From Pseudomonadota bacterium (lineage in GTDB: Bacteria; Myxococcota; Myxococcia; Myxococcales; Myxococcaceae): a DNA stretch of 30,915 nt. The position numbers and the translations under genes are program-made. The stretch's first letter is position 1. Each line of letters starts with the position of its first letter. Shown piece by piece: positions 23,476 to 30,698 of the stretch. The stretch spans positions 1 to 30,915 of the forward strand of contig JAFAAN010000170.1 in NCBI GenBank assembly GCA_023426545.1. Direction: 5' to 3'. The notes beneath the pieces are model-generated. The model saw only the letters and a program-made list of their open reading frames with translations, was not told the DNA's origin and searched no databases.

Positions 23476-24468
23476 CTACGGGGCATGGGCATAGGCGCTG
23501 GCGACCTGCTCGCGCAGCAGGTTGACGGACTGGAGGCCGCCGCCCGAGAGGTAGATGGTCGCCGGGTCCAGGTAGACGACCTGCCCCTTCCGCCACGCCG
23601 CGGTCTGCCGCACCAGCTCGTTGTCCAGCACCTGCCGCGCGTTGCCCTCCTTCTGGCCCGTGGCGGCGTCCCGGTCGATGACGAACAGCCAGTCCGGGTC
23701 CTTCTCGCGGATGAACTCCGAGCTGATGGACTCGCCGTGTAGCGAGATTCGCAGGCCCTCGGCGGCCTCGGGGACGCCGAAGTCGCCGTGGATGACGCCG
23801 AAGCGCGAGCCCGGGCCGTAGGCGCTCATCCGGCCGCCGGTGACGAGCACGACCAGCCCCTTGCCGCGCGCCGCCGCCACCTGCCGGAGCTCCGCCACCG
23901 ACTGGCGCAGCGACTCAATCAGGGCGCGCGCCTTCTCCTCTTTGCCGAAGATGCGGGCCAGCATCTGCGTGTTGGCAATCACCGAGTCGAGGTAGTCCTT
24001 GCCGCTCATCGGCACGTCGACGGTGGGCGCGATGCGGGAGAGGTTGGCGTACTTCGCGCTGGAGCGGCCCCCGGTGATGATGAGGTCCGGCCGCGCGGCC
24101 TGGAGGGCCTCGTAGTCGGGCTCGAACAGCGTGCCCATGCGCGGGTACTTCGCGTCGTTGAACGCCGCCAGGTGCTTGGGGAAGGTGTCGCCCGCGACGG
24201 CGTAGACCTCCACCTCCAGCGCCTGGAGGATGTCCAGCGCCGCCGGGTCGAACACCACCACCCGCCGCGGCGTCAGCGGCACGACGGTCGTGCCCTGGCC
24301 ATGCGTGACGGTGCGGCCCTCCGCTTCGGCGGTCTGGGCGGCGGGCGCTGCCGTGGGCTCGGACGGGGGCGGGCGCTGGAACCTCAGGCCCACCCACAGG
24401 ACGGCCAGCACGAACAAGACGGAGAGCAGCGCGAGGAGGGGAAAGGGACGCCTGTCGGATGAACGCAC
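23476..24468 (-). CDS. Siderophore-binding protein of ABC importer (YclQ/CeuE-like)
   Basis: The 330-residue protein is a periplasmic binding protein of the iron-siderophore class. Residues about 10-30 are one hydrophobic segment with no lipobox cysteine, so it is membrane-anchored or cleaved rather than lipidated, unlike many relatives. Ligand-site motifs are LIITGGRSSAKY (Arg135), VTGGRMSAYGPGSRFGVIHGDFG (Arg213, His227) and ATIYLSGGG (Tyr306). In CeuE-type proteins a His and a Tyr coordinate iron directly and Arg residues hold the catecholate; these positions appear to correspond (inference). GTG 24468 is used because the frame has no nearby ATG and a stop lies upstream. First gene of the operon, under a sigma70 promoter and Fur-like box. 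Confidence 0.9.
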   Translation of the reverse strand: MRSSDRRPFPLLALLSVLFVLAVLWVGLRFQRPPPSEPTAAPAAQTAEAEGRTVTHGQGTTVVPLTPRRVVVFDPAALDILQALEVEVYAVAGDTFPKHLAAFNDAKYPRMGTLFEPDYEALQAARPDLIITGGRSSAKYANLSRIAPTVDVPMSGKDYLDSVIANTQMLARIFGKEEKARALIESLRQSVAELRQVAAARGKGLVVLVTGGRMSAYGPGSRFGVIHGDFGVPEAAEGLRISLHGESISSEFIREKDPDWLFVIDRDAATGQKEGNARQVLDNELVRQTAAWRKGQVVYLDPATIYLSGGGLQSVNLLREQVASAYAHAP

Positions 24469-24492
24469 GGTGGTCGCGGGAAAGGGTGATTT

Positions 24493-24513
24493 TGAAACTG
24501 AGAATCAGTTTCA
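24493..24513. promoter_or_regulatory. Fur-box-like palindrome
   Basis: TGAAACTGA and TCAGTTTCA are perfect 9-bp arms around GAA. Bases 24494-24512 match 14 of 19 positions of the classical Fur box GATAATGATAATCATTATC. It covers the predicted transcription start of the siderophore importer operon, so iron-dependent repression by Fur is the natural reading. Confidence 0.8.
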
Positions 24514-24514
24514 T

Positions 24515-24543
24515 ATGATAGGCGTTGGCGTCCGTCAGGTCAA
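24515..24543 (-). promoter_or_regulatory. Sigma70-type promoter of the siderophore importer
   Basis: On the - strand TTGACC (24538-24543) and TATCAT (24515-24520) are spaced by exactly 17 bp; each matches 5 of 6 consensus bases. The start should fall near 24508, inside the Fur-like box, giving a leader of about 40 nt to the GTG. Confidence 0.72.
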
Positions 24544-24572
24544 AGCCTGGTGGGTATTTCCTGGGCGACAGG

Positions 24573-26021
24573 TCAGTCCGTCGTCGACGGCGGGCGCTCC
24601 GGCCGGAGGTCGGTGTTCGCTCGCTGCTTCAATGGAACGAAGAGTGCGCGGGCGCCCTCCGCGAGCACTGGCAGGGCCACGGAGGGCTGGAGGACGGCGC
24701 CCAGCCCCGCCTGGAGGTGGAGGACGCGATTGAACTGCTGGTGGACGGTGGCGTCCTGGGAGGTTCGCTCCATCAGCCGCCGGATGTACCAGTGCAGCAC
24801 CCCGGCGCCGGGCCTGCGCCGGCCGAGAGCCTGGGGGTATTGCAGGTCCAGGTTCGTGCCCATGAACCAGGGCAGGCGGAGCACCTCGGGCAGCCGCTTG
24901 CGGAAGCGCCGGGCCACGCCTTCGAGCGTCCCTGGGGCACGCCGCGCCTGTTCGTGGAGGCAGTCATGGAGCAGCGCCGCGCCCCGGGCCGCCACGGACA
25001 TGCCCTGTCCGAAGACGGGATTGAAGGCGCACACGGCGTCACCGACGATGACCCAGTTCTCCGGGAAGCGCGCGAGGCGCTCGTAATGCCTCCACCGCGT
25101 CTCCTTCACCTTGTGCGTGGCGAGCGGACCCAGCGGAGTGGCCTCTCGCAGAGCGGCGTGGAGGTCTGGCTGGCGCAGCGAGCGGGCGAACTCGAGGAAG
25201 CCCGCATCGTCCGTGGGAGGGTGGTCTCCGAAGTAGCCGTTGAGCGTGACAATCCAGCGGCCTCCCTCCACGCTCGAGATGAAGCCGGAGCGCCAGCTCA
25301 CCGGGGGACAGGGGTACTGCATGAGGACCTTCCACTCGTCCTGGACGCGCGCGGGCGGCGCGTAGAGGCGGGTGGTGTAGGCCAGGTCGACCCGGACCTG
25401 CTCCTCCTCGGGGCGCTGGAGGCCCAGCGCTTCGAGCCACTGGGGCGCGCGTGAACCCCGGCCCGTAGCGTCGACGACCAGCGCCGCCTCCAGCGGCAGC
25501 TCCCCGGTGGGGGTCCGCAGCCGCACGCCCGTGACGCGCTGGCGGGACGCGTCCGTGAGCAGCCCTTCGACGGAGCAGCCTCCACGAAACTCGACGTTGG
25601 GGCGCGCCAGCACGCGGCGCAGCACGTTCCATTCCAGGAAGGGACGGGTGCACACCAGCAGGGGAAGCCCGCGAGGCGCGCGCGACTTCCAGACGTCGAA
25701 GTGGTGCCACGCGACGTCCCGGCTGGAGTCGATGAGCGCGGCGCCCTGGGCTTGGAGGTCGTGGAGCAGCCCCGGAAAGAAGCGCTCCAGGAGCTGCTGT
25801 CCCGCGTCCAGCATCACGTGGACGTGCGCGCTCTGGGGAGCGCCCTTGCGCGTCGCTGGCGCCTGGGGGAGCGGATCCCGCTCCAGGATGATGACCTTCT
25901 CGAAGTGGTCCGCGAGCGCGCGGGCGCTCAAGAGCCCCGCCATGCTGCCACCCACGACCACGGCGCTTCCGAAGCGATGTTCAGCGGCGTCCACGTTCCA
26001 GGCCCCCGGTCTTCCAGCCAC
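24573..26021 (-). CDS. FAD-dependent monooxygenase/oxidoreductase
   Basis: This 482-residue flavoprotein has a Rossmann start AVVVGGSMAGLLSARALADHFEKVIILERD (GGSMAG at 24-29, acidic strand end Glu47), the APQSAHVHVML segment typical of aromatic or polyketide FAD monooxygenases, LVVDATGRGSRAPQW (about 181-195) and WVIVGDAVCAFNPVFGQGMSVAARGA (Gly-Asp at 327-328, contacting the FAD ribityl chain). Such enzymes hydroxylate or oxidise small molecules using NAD(P)H and O2; substrate is unknown. The GTG at 26021 is uncertain; GTG 25994 is an alternative. It precedes the siderophore importer on the same strand but the importer has its own promoter, so a functional link is only possible. The C-terminal tail is long and helical. 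Confidence 0.85.
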   Translation of the reverse strand: MAGRPGAWNVDAAEHRFGSAVVVGGSMAGLLSARALADHFEKVIILERDPLPQAPATRKGAPQSAHVHVMLDAGQQLLERFFPGLLHDLQAQGAALIDSSRDVAWHHFDVWKSRAPRGLPLLVCTRPFLEWNVLRRVLARPNVEFRGGCSVEGLLTDASRQRVTGVRLRTPTGELPLEAALVVDATGRGSRAPQWLEALGLQRPEEEQVRVDLAYTTRLYAPPARVQDEWKVLMQYPCPPVSWRSGFISSVEGGRWIVTLNGYFGDHPPTDDAGFLEFARSLRQPDLHAALREATPLGPLATHKVKETRWRHYERLARFPENWVIVGDAVCAFNPVFGQGMSVAARGAALLHDCLHEQARRAPGTLEGVARRFRKRLPEVLRLPWFMGTNLDLQYPQALGRRRPGAGVLHWYIRRLMERTSQDATVHQQFNRVLHLQAGLGAVLQPSVALPVLAEGARALFVPLKQRANTDLRPERPPSTTD

Positions 26022-26123
26022 GCCCGCGCCGGGAGAGGAGGCGGCCTCCTTCTCCCGCGCGAGGTGGCGTCAGAGCGGCCATTTCATGGCGAGGGTCTGA
26101 CGTGTGCCTTCCCGGTGGGAGAC

Positions 26124-26459
26124 CTAGTCGATGACGATTTCGCACTCAGGGAGGCAGTGCTGGACGTTGATGAGCGTGCGCGTGCCCGTCATGTTGGACT
26201 GACAGGCAGCGTACTGGGTCGAGGGCTTCCCGGGCTTGCGCGTGGTGCCGCACTTCATCGTACAGGCCTGCACGTTCTCGACCCAGTAGATGAGGTCTCT
26301 GTTCGGGCAGTGCGGCGGCATGCCCAGGCCCTGCTCGACGGTGGCCGGCGACTCGCCTTCGGGGACGTCCAGGGCGGCGTCCCCGCCCCCGCAGGCGATG
26401 AGCGAGAGGGAAAGGGAGAGCGCGGCGGCCCAAGAAGCGGCGAGGCGGGAGGCATTCAT
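26124..26459 (-). CDS. Small Cys-rich lipoprotein with an internal duplication
   Basis: The 111-residue product has a lipoprotein signal ending LSLIAC followed by GGGDAALD. ATG 26459 is supported by AAGGAG at 7-nt spacing. The mature part has six Cys in two units: C-x14-C-x3-C then C-x15-C-x3-C. The second half of each unit reads NVQACTMKC and NVQHCLPEC, so the protein is probably a tandem duplication of a three-cysteine module, likely stabilised by disulfides outside the cytoplasm. I recognise no family. It is divergent from the ELWxxDGT gene across about 229 bp and lies 102 bp upstream of the FAD monooxygenase on the same strand. Function unknown. Confidence 0.75.
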   Translation of the reverse strand: MNASRLAASWAAALSLSLSLIACGGGDAALDVPEGESPATVEQGLGMPPHCPNRDLIYWVENVQACTMKCGTTRKPGKPSTQYAACQSNMTGTRTLINVQHCLPECEIVID

Positions 26460-26610
26460 GCAAGGCTCCTTTCGGATGGGGAAGCCCGGGATGATGCATC
26501 ACCCCTTCCTCGCGCTGAAGCACGCACCAGGTGTGGTGCCCCATCGCGGCCCTGGGCGGGAAGAGTCACCCCAGCGGTGGGCGCCGAAGCGTCGGATTTC
26601 CTCCAGGGGG

Positions 26611-26626
26611 CTGCCCTCCAGGGCAG
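26611..26626. repeat. Inverted repeat in the 26460-26688 divergent region
   Basis: CTGCCCT (26611-26617) and AGGGCAG (26620-26626) are 7-bp arms with a 2-nt spacer, 62 bp upstream of the ELWxxDGT gene. CTCCAGGG also occurs twice nearby (26601 and 26615). An operator is possible but unproven. Confidence 0.3.
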
Positions 26627-26688
26627 TTGGCGCCCGCCACCGGGTGCCTCACCGTCACCCGGTTCAGGGCAGGCAAGGGAGTGTGCAC

Positions 26689-28188
26689 ATGCGCATCGGG
26701 TTCTGGTGGGTCCTGGCGGGCCTGGGGTTGGCGGGTTTGGGGTGCGGTGAGGCCGTGGAGGCGGTGTCGGTGGATGCGGCGATGGAGACCTCGGAGGTGC
26801 CGGTGCAGGCCCTGGCCTGCGCGCCGCCGGGCGCCGTCTACAAGGTGAAGGACGTCCTGCCGCCGGATGCGCCGGTGCCTTCCAACGCCTTGCCGGCCCC
26901 CGACTGGCTGACGAACGCGCAGGGCACGCTCTTCTTCGTGGTCGACCTCTTCGACGGCCCCGGCGTCCTGTGGCGCAGTGACGGCACCTCCGTGGGCACC
27001 GTGCCCGTGAAGGAGTTCTCCGCGATTGCGGGGACCTACCGCGACTTCTCGCCGCTCGTCGCGGTGGGGACTCGCGTCTTCTTCCTGGTGAAAGACCCGG
27101 TGGTCGGACGGGAGCTGTGGGTCAGCGACGGCACGGAGGCGGGCACGCGGCTCGTGAGGGACTTCGCGCCGGGCCCCGCCAGCGACGACCTGATGCTCTT
27201 CGCTTCGGTGGGGGATGTGCTGACCTTCTTCCGCCGCCCGGTCTCGGGGGGGCCGCTGGAGCTGTGGCGCTCGGACGGGACGGAGGTGGGAACGTTCCGC
27301 CTGGTGACCTTCGGCGCGCAGGACTCGTTTGCGTCGGCGGTGCCGCCGGTCCCGGGAGCGCGGCTGTTCACCCTGCACGACGCGGCGAATGGCACCTATC
27401 TGTGGCGGACGGATGGCACGGCGGCGGGGACCACGGTCGTCAAGCGGCTGGACGCGGATCAGGTCTGGGTGCAGCGCACGGCCGTCACAGCGACGGGCCT
27501 GAGCGTGTTCTCCTTCTATGATGAAGGCCCCATCACGGAGGTGTGGCGGACGGATGGGACGCCGGGCGGCACGGTGCGCCTGGACTCCTTCGGCGGCTAC
27601 GTGGAGTTGCTGGGCGCGCTGGGTGGGTATGTCTACGTAGCCTCTGGCACCGCGGACTACGCCGCGTTGAAGATCTCCCGCGTGTCGCTCGCGGGCGGTG
27701 GCAAGGCGACGGCGACGTGGCTGCCCAACCGCTATGCGGGCCAGCCCGACGCGTACCCCTACGTCGAGTATTCGGCGGTCGCGGGCGGGAAGCTCTACGT
27801 GTCCATGGCCATTGGCAGTTCGGGGCCCGCGCCGCGCGAGGTGGGCCTCTGGGTGACGGATGGCACGGAAGCGGGGACGCGGGAGCTCAGCCGGGGGCTC
27901 TCCACCAGCGACGAGAACTACTCGCCGCTCTTCGACACCGGCGTCGGGACGCTGCTCTTCAGCGCGGACGTCGGCGGGACGGGGCTGGAGCCCTGGGTGA
28001 CGGACGGCACGCCCGGACGGACGGGGCTGGTCGCGGACCTCTCTCCGTTGGGGGGCTCCAACCCACAGGCCTTCACCCGGGTGGGCAGCACCCTCTTCTT
28101 CCGGGCCCGCTCCGACACGCGAGGCGACGCGCTGTGGGCCATGCCCGCCGCCGTGGCCTGCCCCACGCAGGAAGTCCACGCCCGCTGA
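26689..28188 (+). CDS. ELWxxDGT-repeat protein, probable secreted beta-propeller
   Basis: The 499-residue protein contains repeats of the ELWxxDGTxxGT type at about residues 94 (LWRSDGTSVGT), 142 (ELWVSDGTEAGT), 191 (ELWRSDGTEVGT), 238 (LWRTDGTAAGT), 285 (VWRTDGTPGGT), 387 (LWVTDGTEAGT) and 435 (PWVTDGTPGRT). The spacing is about 48 residues, with one degenerate unit near 336 and a truncated one near 482 (ALWAMP), consistent with a beta-propeller (inference). ATG 26689 has AAGGGAG 7 nt upstream. The N-terminus is a signal peptide; LAGLGCGE could be a lipobox but Gly at -3 is atypical, so lipidation is uncertain. Such repeat proteins are common in myxobacteria; role unknown. Confidence 0.88.
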   Translation: MRIGFWWVLAGLGLAGLGCGEAVEAVSVDAAMETSEVPVQALACAPPGAVYKVKDVLPPDAPVPSNALPAPDWLTNAQGTLFFVVDLFDGPGVLWRSDGTSVGTVPVKEFSAIAGTYRDFSPLVAVGTRVFFLVKDPVVGRELWVSDGTEAGTRLVRDFAPGPASDDLMLFASVGDVLTFFRRPVSGGPLELWRSDGTEVGTFRLVTFGAQDSFASAVPPVPGARLFTLHDAANGTYLWRTDGTAAGTTVVKRLDADQVWVQRTAVTATGLSVFSFYDEGPITEVWRTDGTPGGTVRLDSFGGYVELLGALGGYVYVASGTADYAALKISRVSLAGGGKATATWLPNRYAGQPDAYPYVEYSAVAGGKLYVSMAIGSSGPAPREVGLWVTDGTEAGTRELSRGLSTSDENYSPLFDTGVGTLLFSADVGGTGLEPWVTDGTPGRTGLVADLSPLGGSNPQAFTRVGSTLFFRARSDTRGDALWAMPAAVACPTQEVHAR

Positions 28189-28216
28189 TGCGCCGCGATG
28201 TGCGAGGCTGGGGCCC

Positions 28217-28768
28217 ATGTCCCCGGAGGTCCTCGCGCTCCTGCTCCAGAACCGCCAGCGCTTCCTCGCCTTCCTGACGCCCCACGTCGGGAGCGTCGAG
28301 GCGGCGGAGGAGGTGCTCCAGGCCGCGCTGCTCAAGAGCGTGGAGCGCGGGAGCACCCTGCGTGAGGAGGAGCGGGCGGTGGCCTGGTTCTACCGCCTGC
28401 TTCGCAACGCGCTCATCGACCGCTACCGGCACGAGCAGCGCCAGGGGCGCGCCCTGCGGGCCTTCGCCGAGGAGAGCCCCCTGTCCACCGAGGACGCGGC
28501 CGAGCTGGAGCGGACCGTCTGCGCCTGTGTCTCCACGCTCACCACCACCCTGAAGCCGGAGTACTCCGACGCGCTCCAGCGGGTGGACCTGGACGGGCAG
28601 ACCCTGGCGGAGTTCGCGGCGGCGGCCGGCATCACCCACACCAACGCGAAGGTGCGCCTCCACCGGGCCCGGCAGGCGCTGGGCCGGAGGCTGGAGCAGG
28701 CGTGCGGAACCACTTGCTGCCGCAAGGGTTGCGTGGACTGCCCCTGCGAGGAGGCGGGCGGACTGTAA
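28217..28768 (+). CDS. CorE-like (ECF44) metal-responsive sigma factor
   Basis: This 183-residue ECF sigma has region 2 (about 10-75, EEVLQAALLKSVERG and RNALIDRYRH) and region 4 (about 110-160, LDGQTLAEFAAAAGITHTNAKVRLHRARQALG). Two features mark the CorE/ECF44 group: a CxC motif in the linker (Cys102, Cys104 in TVCACVSTL) and a Cys-rich tail CGTTCCRKGCVDCPC with six Cys (163, 167, 168, 172, 175, 177). In Myxococcus xanthus, CorE senses copper and CorE2 senses cadmium/zinc through these cysteines, with no anti-sigma needed. The adjacent CDF exporter 55 bp downstream suggests Zn/Cd here. It starts 28 bp after the ELWxxDGT stop, with GAGG upstream. Confidence 0.9.
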   Translation: MSPEVLALLLQNRQRFLAFLTPHVGSVEAAEEVLQAALLKSVERGSTLREEERAVAWFYRLLRNALIDRYRHEQRQGRALRAFAEESPLSTEDAAELERTVCACVSTLTTTLKPEYSDALQRVDLDGQTLAEFAAAAGITHTNAKVRLHRARQALGRRLEQACGTTCCRKGCVDCPCEEAGGL

Positions 28769-28794
28769 CCGGGGCCCACGCGCGTCGTCAGGAG

Positions 28795-28823
28795 GGAGAA
28801 CTGGAACGAAGGAGCCGTTCTCC
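28795..28823 (+). promoter_or_regulatory. Inverted repeat enclosing the CDF gene ribosome site
   Basis: GGAGAAC (28795-28801) and GTTCTCC (28817-28823) are perfect 7-bp arms; the loop holds AAGGAG (28809-28814), and the right arm abuts the ATG at 28824. It may be a translational leader structure or an operator. Confidence 0.4.
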
Positions 28824-29759
28824 ATGGCGGGACACTCGCACTCCCACTCGCACTCTCACGGACACGGGCACGCGCACGCCGCGCCCGACTCGCACAACCG
28901 GGCCTTCATGCTCGGCATCGGTCTCAACCTGGCCTTCGTGGGCGTCGAAGCCACGTATGGCATCCTGTCCGGCTCGCTCGCCCTGCTGGCGGACGCGGGG
29001 CACAACCTGAGTGACGTGCTGGGGCTCGTCCTCGCCTGGGGGGCGAGCGTCCTGGGCCGGCGCAAGGCGACGGAGCGCCATACCTACGGCTTCCGGAGCG
29101 CCACCATCCTGGCCGCGCTGCTCAACGCCCTGCTGCTGCTGGTCGCGGTGGGCGGCATGGGCTGGGAGGCGGTGCGGCGGCTGGGGCAACCCGCCACCGT
29201 CTCCAGCTTCACCATCATGTCGGTGGCGGGCATGGGCATCGTCGTCAACGCGGCCACGGCGCTGCTCTTCTGGAAGGGCCGCGAGCGCGACCTCAACATC
29301 CGAGGCGCCTTCCTCCACCTGGCTGCTGACGCGGCCGTGTCGCTGGGCGTCGTCCTGGCGGGTCTGCTCATCTACTACACGGGCTGGGCGTGGCTGGACC
29401 CGGTGGTGACGCTGGTCATCGCGGGCCTCATCTTCGTGGGGACGTGGGGGCTGCTCAAGGACTCCGTCAACCTCGCGCTCCAGGCGGTGCCGGGACACAT
29501 CGACGTGCGTCAGGTGCGCGAGCGGCTCGCTCAGACGCCGGGGGTGTCGGAGGTCCATGACCTGCACGTCTGGGCCATGAGCACCACCGAGGCCGCGCTC
29601 ACCGCGCATCTCGTCATGCGGGAGCCGCGGCTGGACGACGCCTTCCTCGACGACGTGAAGCGGCGGCTCCATGACGAGTTCGGCATCGAGCACGTCACGC
29701 TCCAGGTGGAAGAGGGGGCGCTCACCGGTTGCTGTCAGCTCGCGTTCGAGCCTGCCTGA
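28824..29759 (+). CDS. Cation diffusion facilitator, Zn/Cd-type exporter (CzcD-like)
   Basis: The 311-residue protein is a CDF family transporter that exchanges divalent metal for protons across the inner membrane. A His-rich start, HSHSHSHSHGHGHAHA, precedes six membrane helices. Transport-site residues are His60 and Asp64 (LLADAGHNLSDVLG) and His165 and Asp169 (HLAADAAVSLG); an HD-HD site is characteristic of zinc/cadmium transporters. The cytoplasmic C-terminal domain (about 215-300) includes PGVSEVHDLHVWAMS and FGIEHVTLQVE, the ferredoxin-like metal-sensing dimer domain. AAGGAG lies 9 nt before the ATG. It directly follows a CorE-like sigma gene, its likely regulator. Length and all motifs are intact. 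Confidence 0.96.
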   Translation: MAGHSHSHSHSHGHGHAHAAPDSHNRAFMLGIGLNLAFVGVEATYGILSGSLALLADAGHNLSDVLGLVLAWGASVLGRRKATERHTYGFRSATILAALLNALLLLVAVGGMGWEAVRRLGQPATVSSFTIMSVAGMGIVVNAATALLFWKGRERDLNIRGAFLHLAADAAVSLGVVLAGLLIYYTGWAWLDPVVTLVIAGLIFVGTWGLLKDSVNLALQAVPGHIDVRQVRERLAQTPGVSEVHDLHVWAMSTTEAALTAHLVMREPRLDDAFLDDVKRRLHDEFGIEHVTLQVEEGALTGCCQLAFEPA

Positions 29760-29810
29760 CGCGGCGGCCGGGGACGGGACGCGCCCGGCGGGCCCCGGCT
29801 CCATTGGGGC

Positions 29811-30698
29811 TCAGGCGCGCCGGGTGCCGTGCTTCACGGGGCACGTCCTGGGGAAGGTGCCCAGCGAGTCGACGGTGTACCCGTTCGGGTAGCTGCGGAT
29901 GTTGGGGCGCTGCCGGCCGTAGAGGGGCTCCTGGCGGGGGGACAGCGCGTAGCGCACGAAGGCGCCGCGGGCCTTGAGCGCCATACGGGTCACCGTGCGG
30001 CTGAACCGGGACGGGTGGGGGTAGTGGAACGCGTCCAGCAGCGCGTCCTCCATCAGCGAGCGGGCGAACAGGTGGACCAGCCGCTTGGGCGCGAGGTTCG
30101 AGGGTGGGAAGGTGGTGAGCAGCTCCAGCGTGGCGTCGGCCACCGCCTTGCTGCGTGCGTCGAACGCGAAGTGCGCGGCCTCATAGTCGTCCAGGAGCGT
30201 GGCGAAGGCCTCGTAGGTCTGCGGGATGTCCCGGATGCCCATGTGGCGGCCCACGGCGCGGTAGTAGTTCACGCAGGCCGTCACCTCATGCGGGGTGAGC
30301 GGGCGCCAGCCGAAGTCCGCGAGCCAGCGCACGGGCGTCACCACGAAGGTGGAGAGCACGTAGCGCATGTCATCATTGGAGATGTCGTAGGCCCCGTGCA
30401 TCTGGTTCATGCGGCGGAAGGCCTCCCGGCCCGCCGGGCTGGCCATGCCGTGCTCCATGATGGTGTCGAGGATGAGCACGGTGTCGTCGTAGCGCTTCTG
30501 CGTGCGCTGGTTGAACTCCCCCGTCTCGTGCAGGAGCACGCCGATGCTGGGCACCGCGTAGGTGCGGAACAGCGCGAAGCTGAGCGCCTGCTCGATGTCC
30601 CAGGGGAACTCCTGGGTGGCGAGGAGGCGGACGATGTCCTCGTACTGCGTCTGGGCGTCGAGCCGGTCCGTCTGGTCGCGTATCGCGAATCGGTTCAT
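29811..30698 (-). CDS. MpaB/DUF2236 family oxygenase
   Basis: This 295-residue protein belongs to the DUF2236 (PF09995) family, which contains the fungal ER-bound oxygenase MpaB and bacterial rubber oxygenases that use heme. Visible marks are FPWDIEQALSFALFRTYAVPSIGVLLHETGEF, RYDDTVLILDTIMEHG, and FVVTPVRWLADFGWRPLTPHEVTACVNYYRAVGRHMGI, including candidate heme-contacting His and Arg residues. Substrates in this family range from terpenoid chains to unknown lipids. No signal peptide is seen. ATG 30698 has AGGGGA about 9 nt upstream and overlaps the preceding stop in ATGA form, so it is coupled to the gene entering from the right. Family is confident; substrate is unknown. Confidence 0.85.
   Translation of the reverse strand: MNRFAIRDQTDRLDAQTQYEDIVRLLATQEFPWDIEQALSFALFRTYAVPSIGVLLHETGEFNQRTQKRYDDTVLILDTIMEHGMASPAGREAFRRMNQMHGAYDISNDDMRYVLSTFVVTPVRWLADFGWRPLTPHEVTACVNYYRAVGRHMGIRDIPQTYEAFATLLDDYEAAHFAFDARSKAVADATLELLTTFPPSNLAPKRLVHLFARSLMEDALLDAFHYPHPSRFSRTVTRMALKARGAFVRYALSPRQEPLYGRQRPNIRSYPNGYTVDSLGTFPRTCPVKHGTRRA

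Noticed and set aside
26566..28356. Long open frame antisense to the ELWxxDGT and sigma genes
   Set aside because: Covers two well-supported sense genes and has no domain signature.
29760..29810. GCCCC/GGGGC stem between the CDF and MpaB genes as a terminator
   Set aside because: Only 5 bp with a 9-nt loop and no T-run; not distinguishable from GC-rich background.
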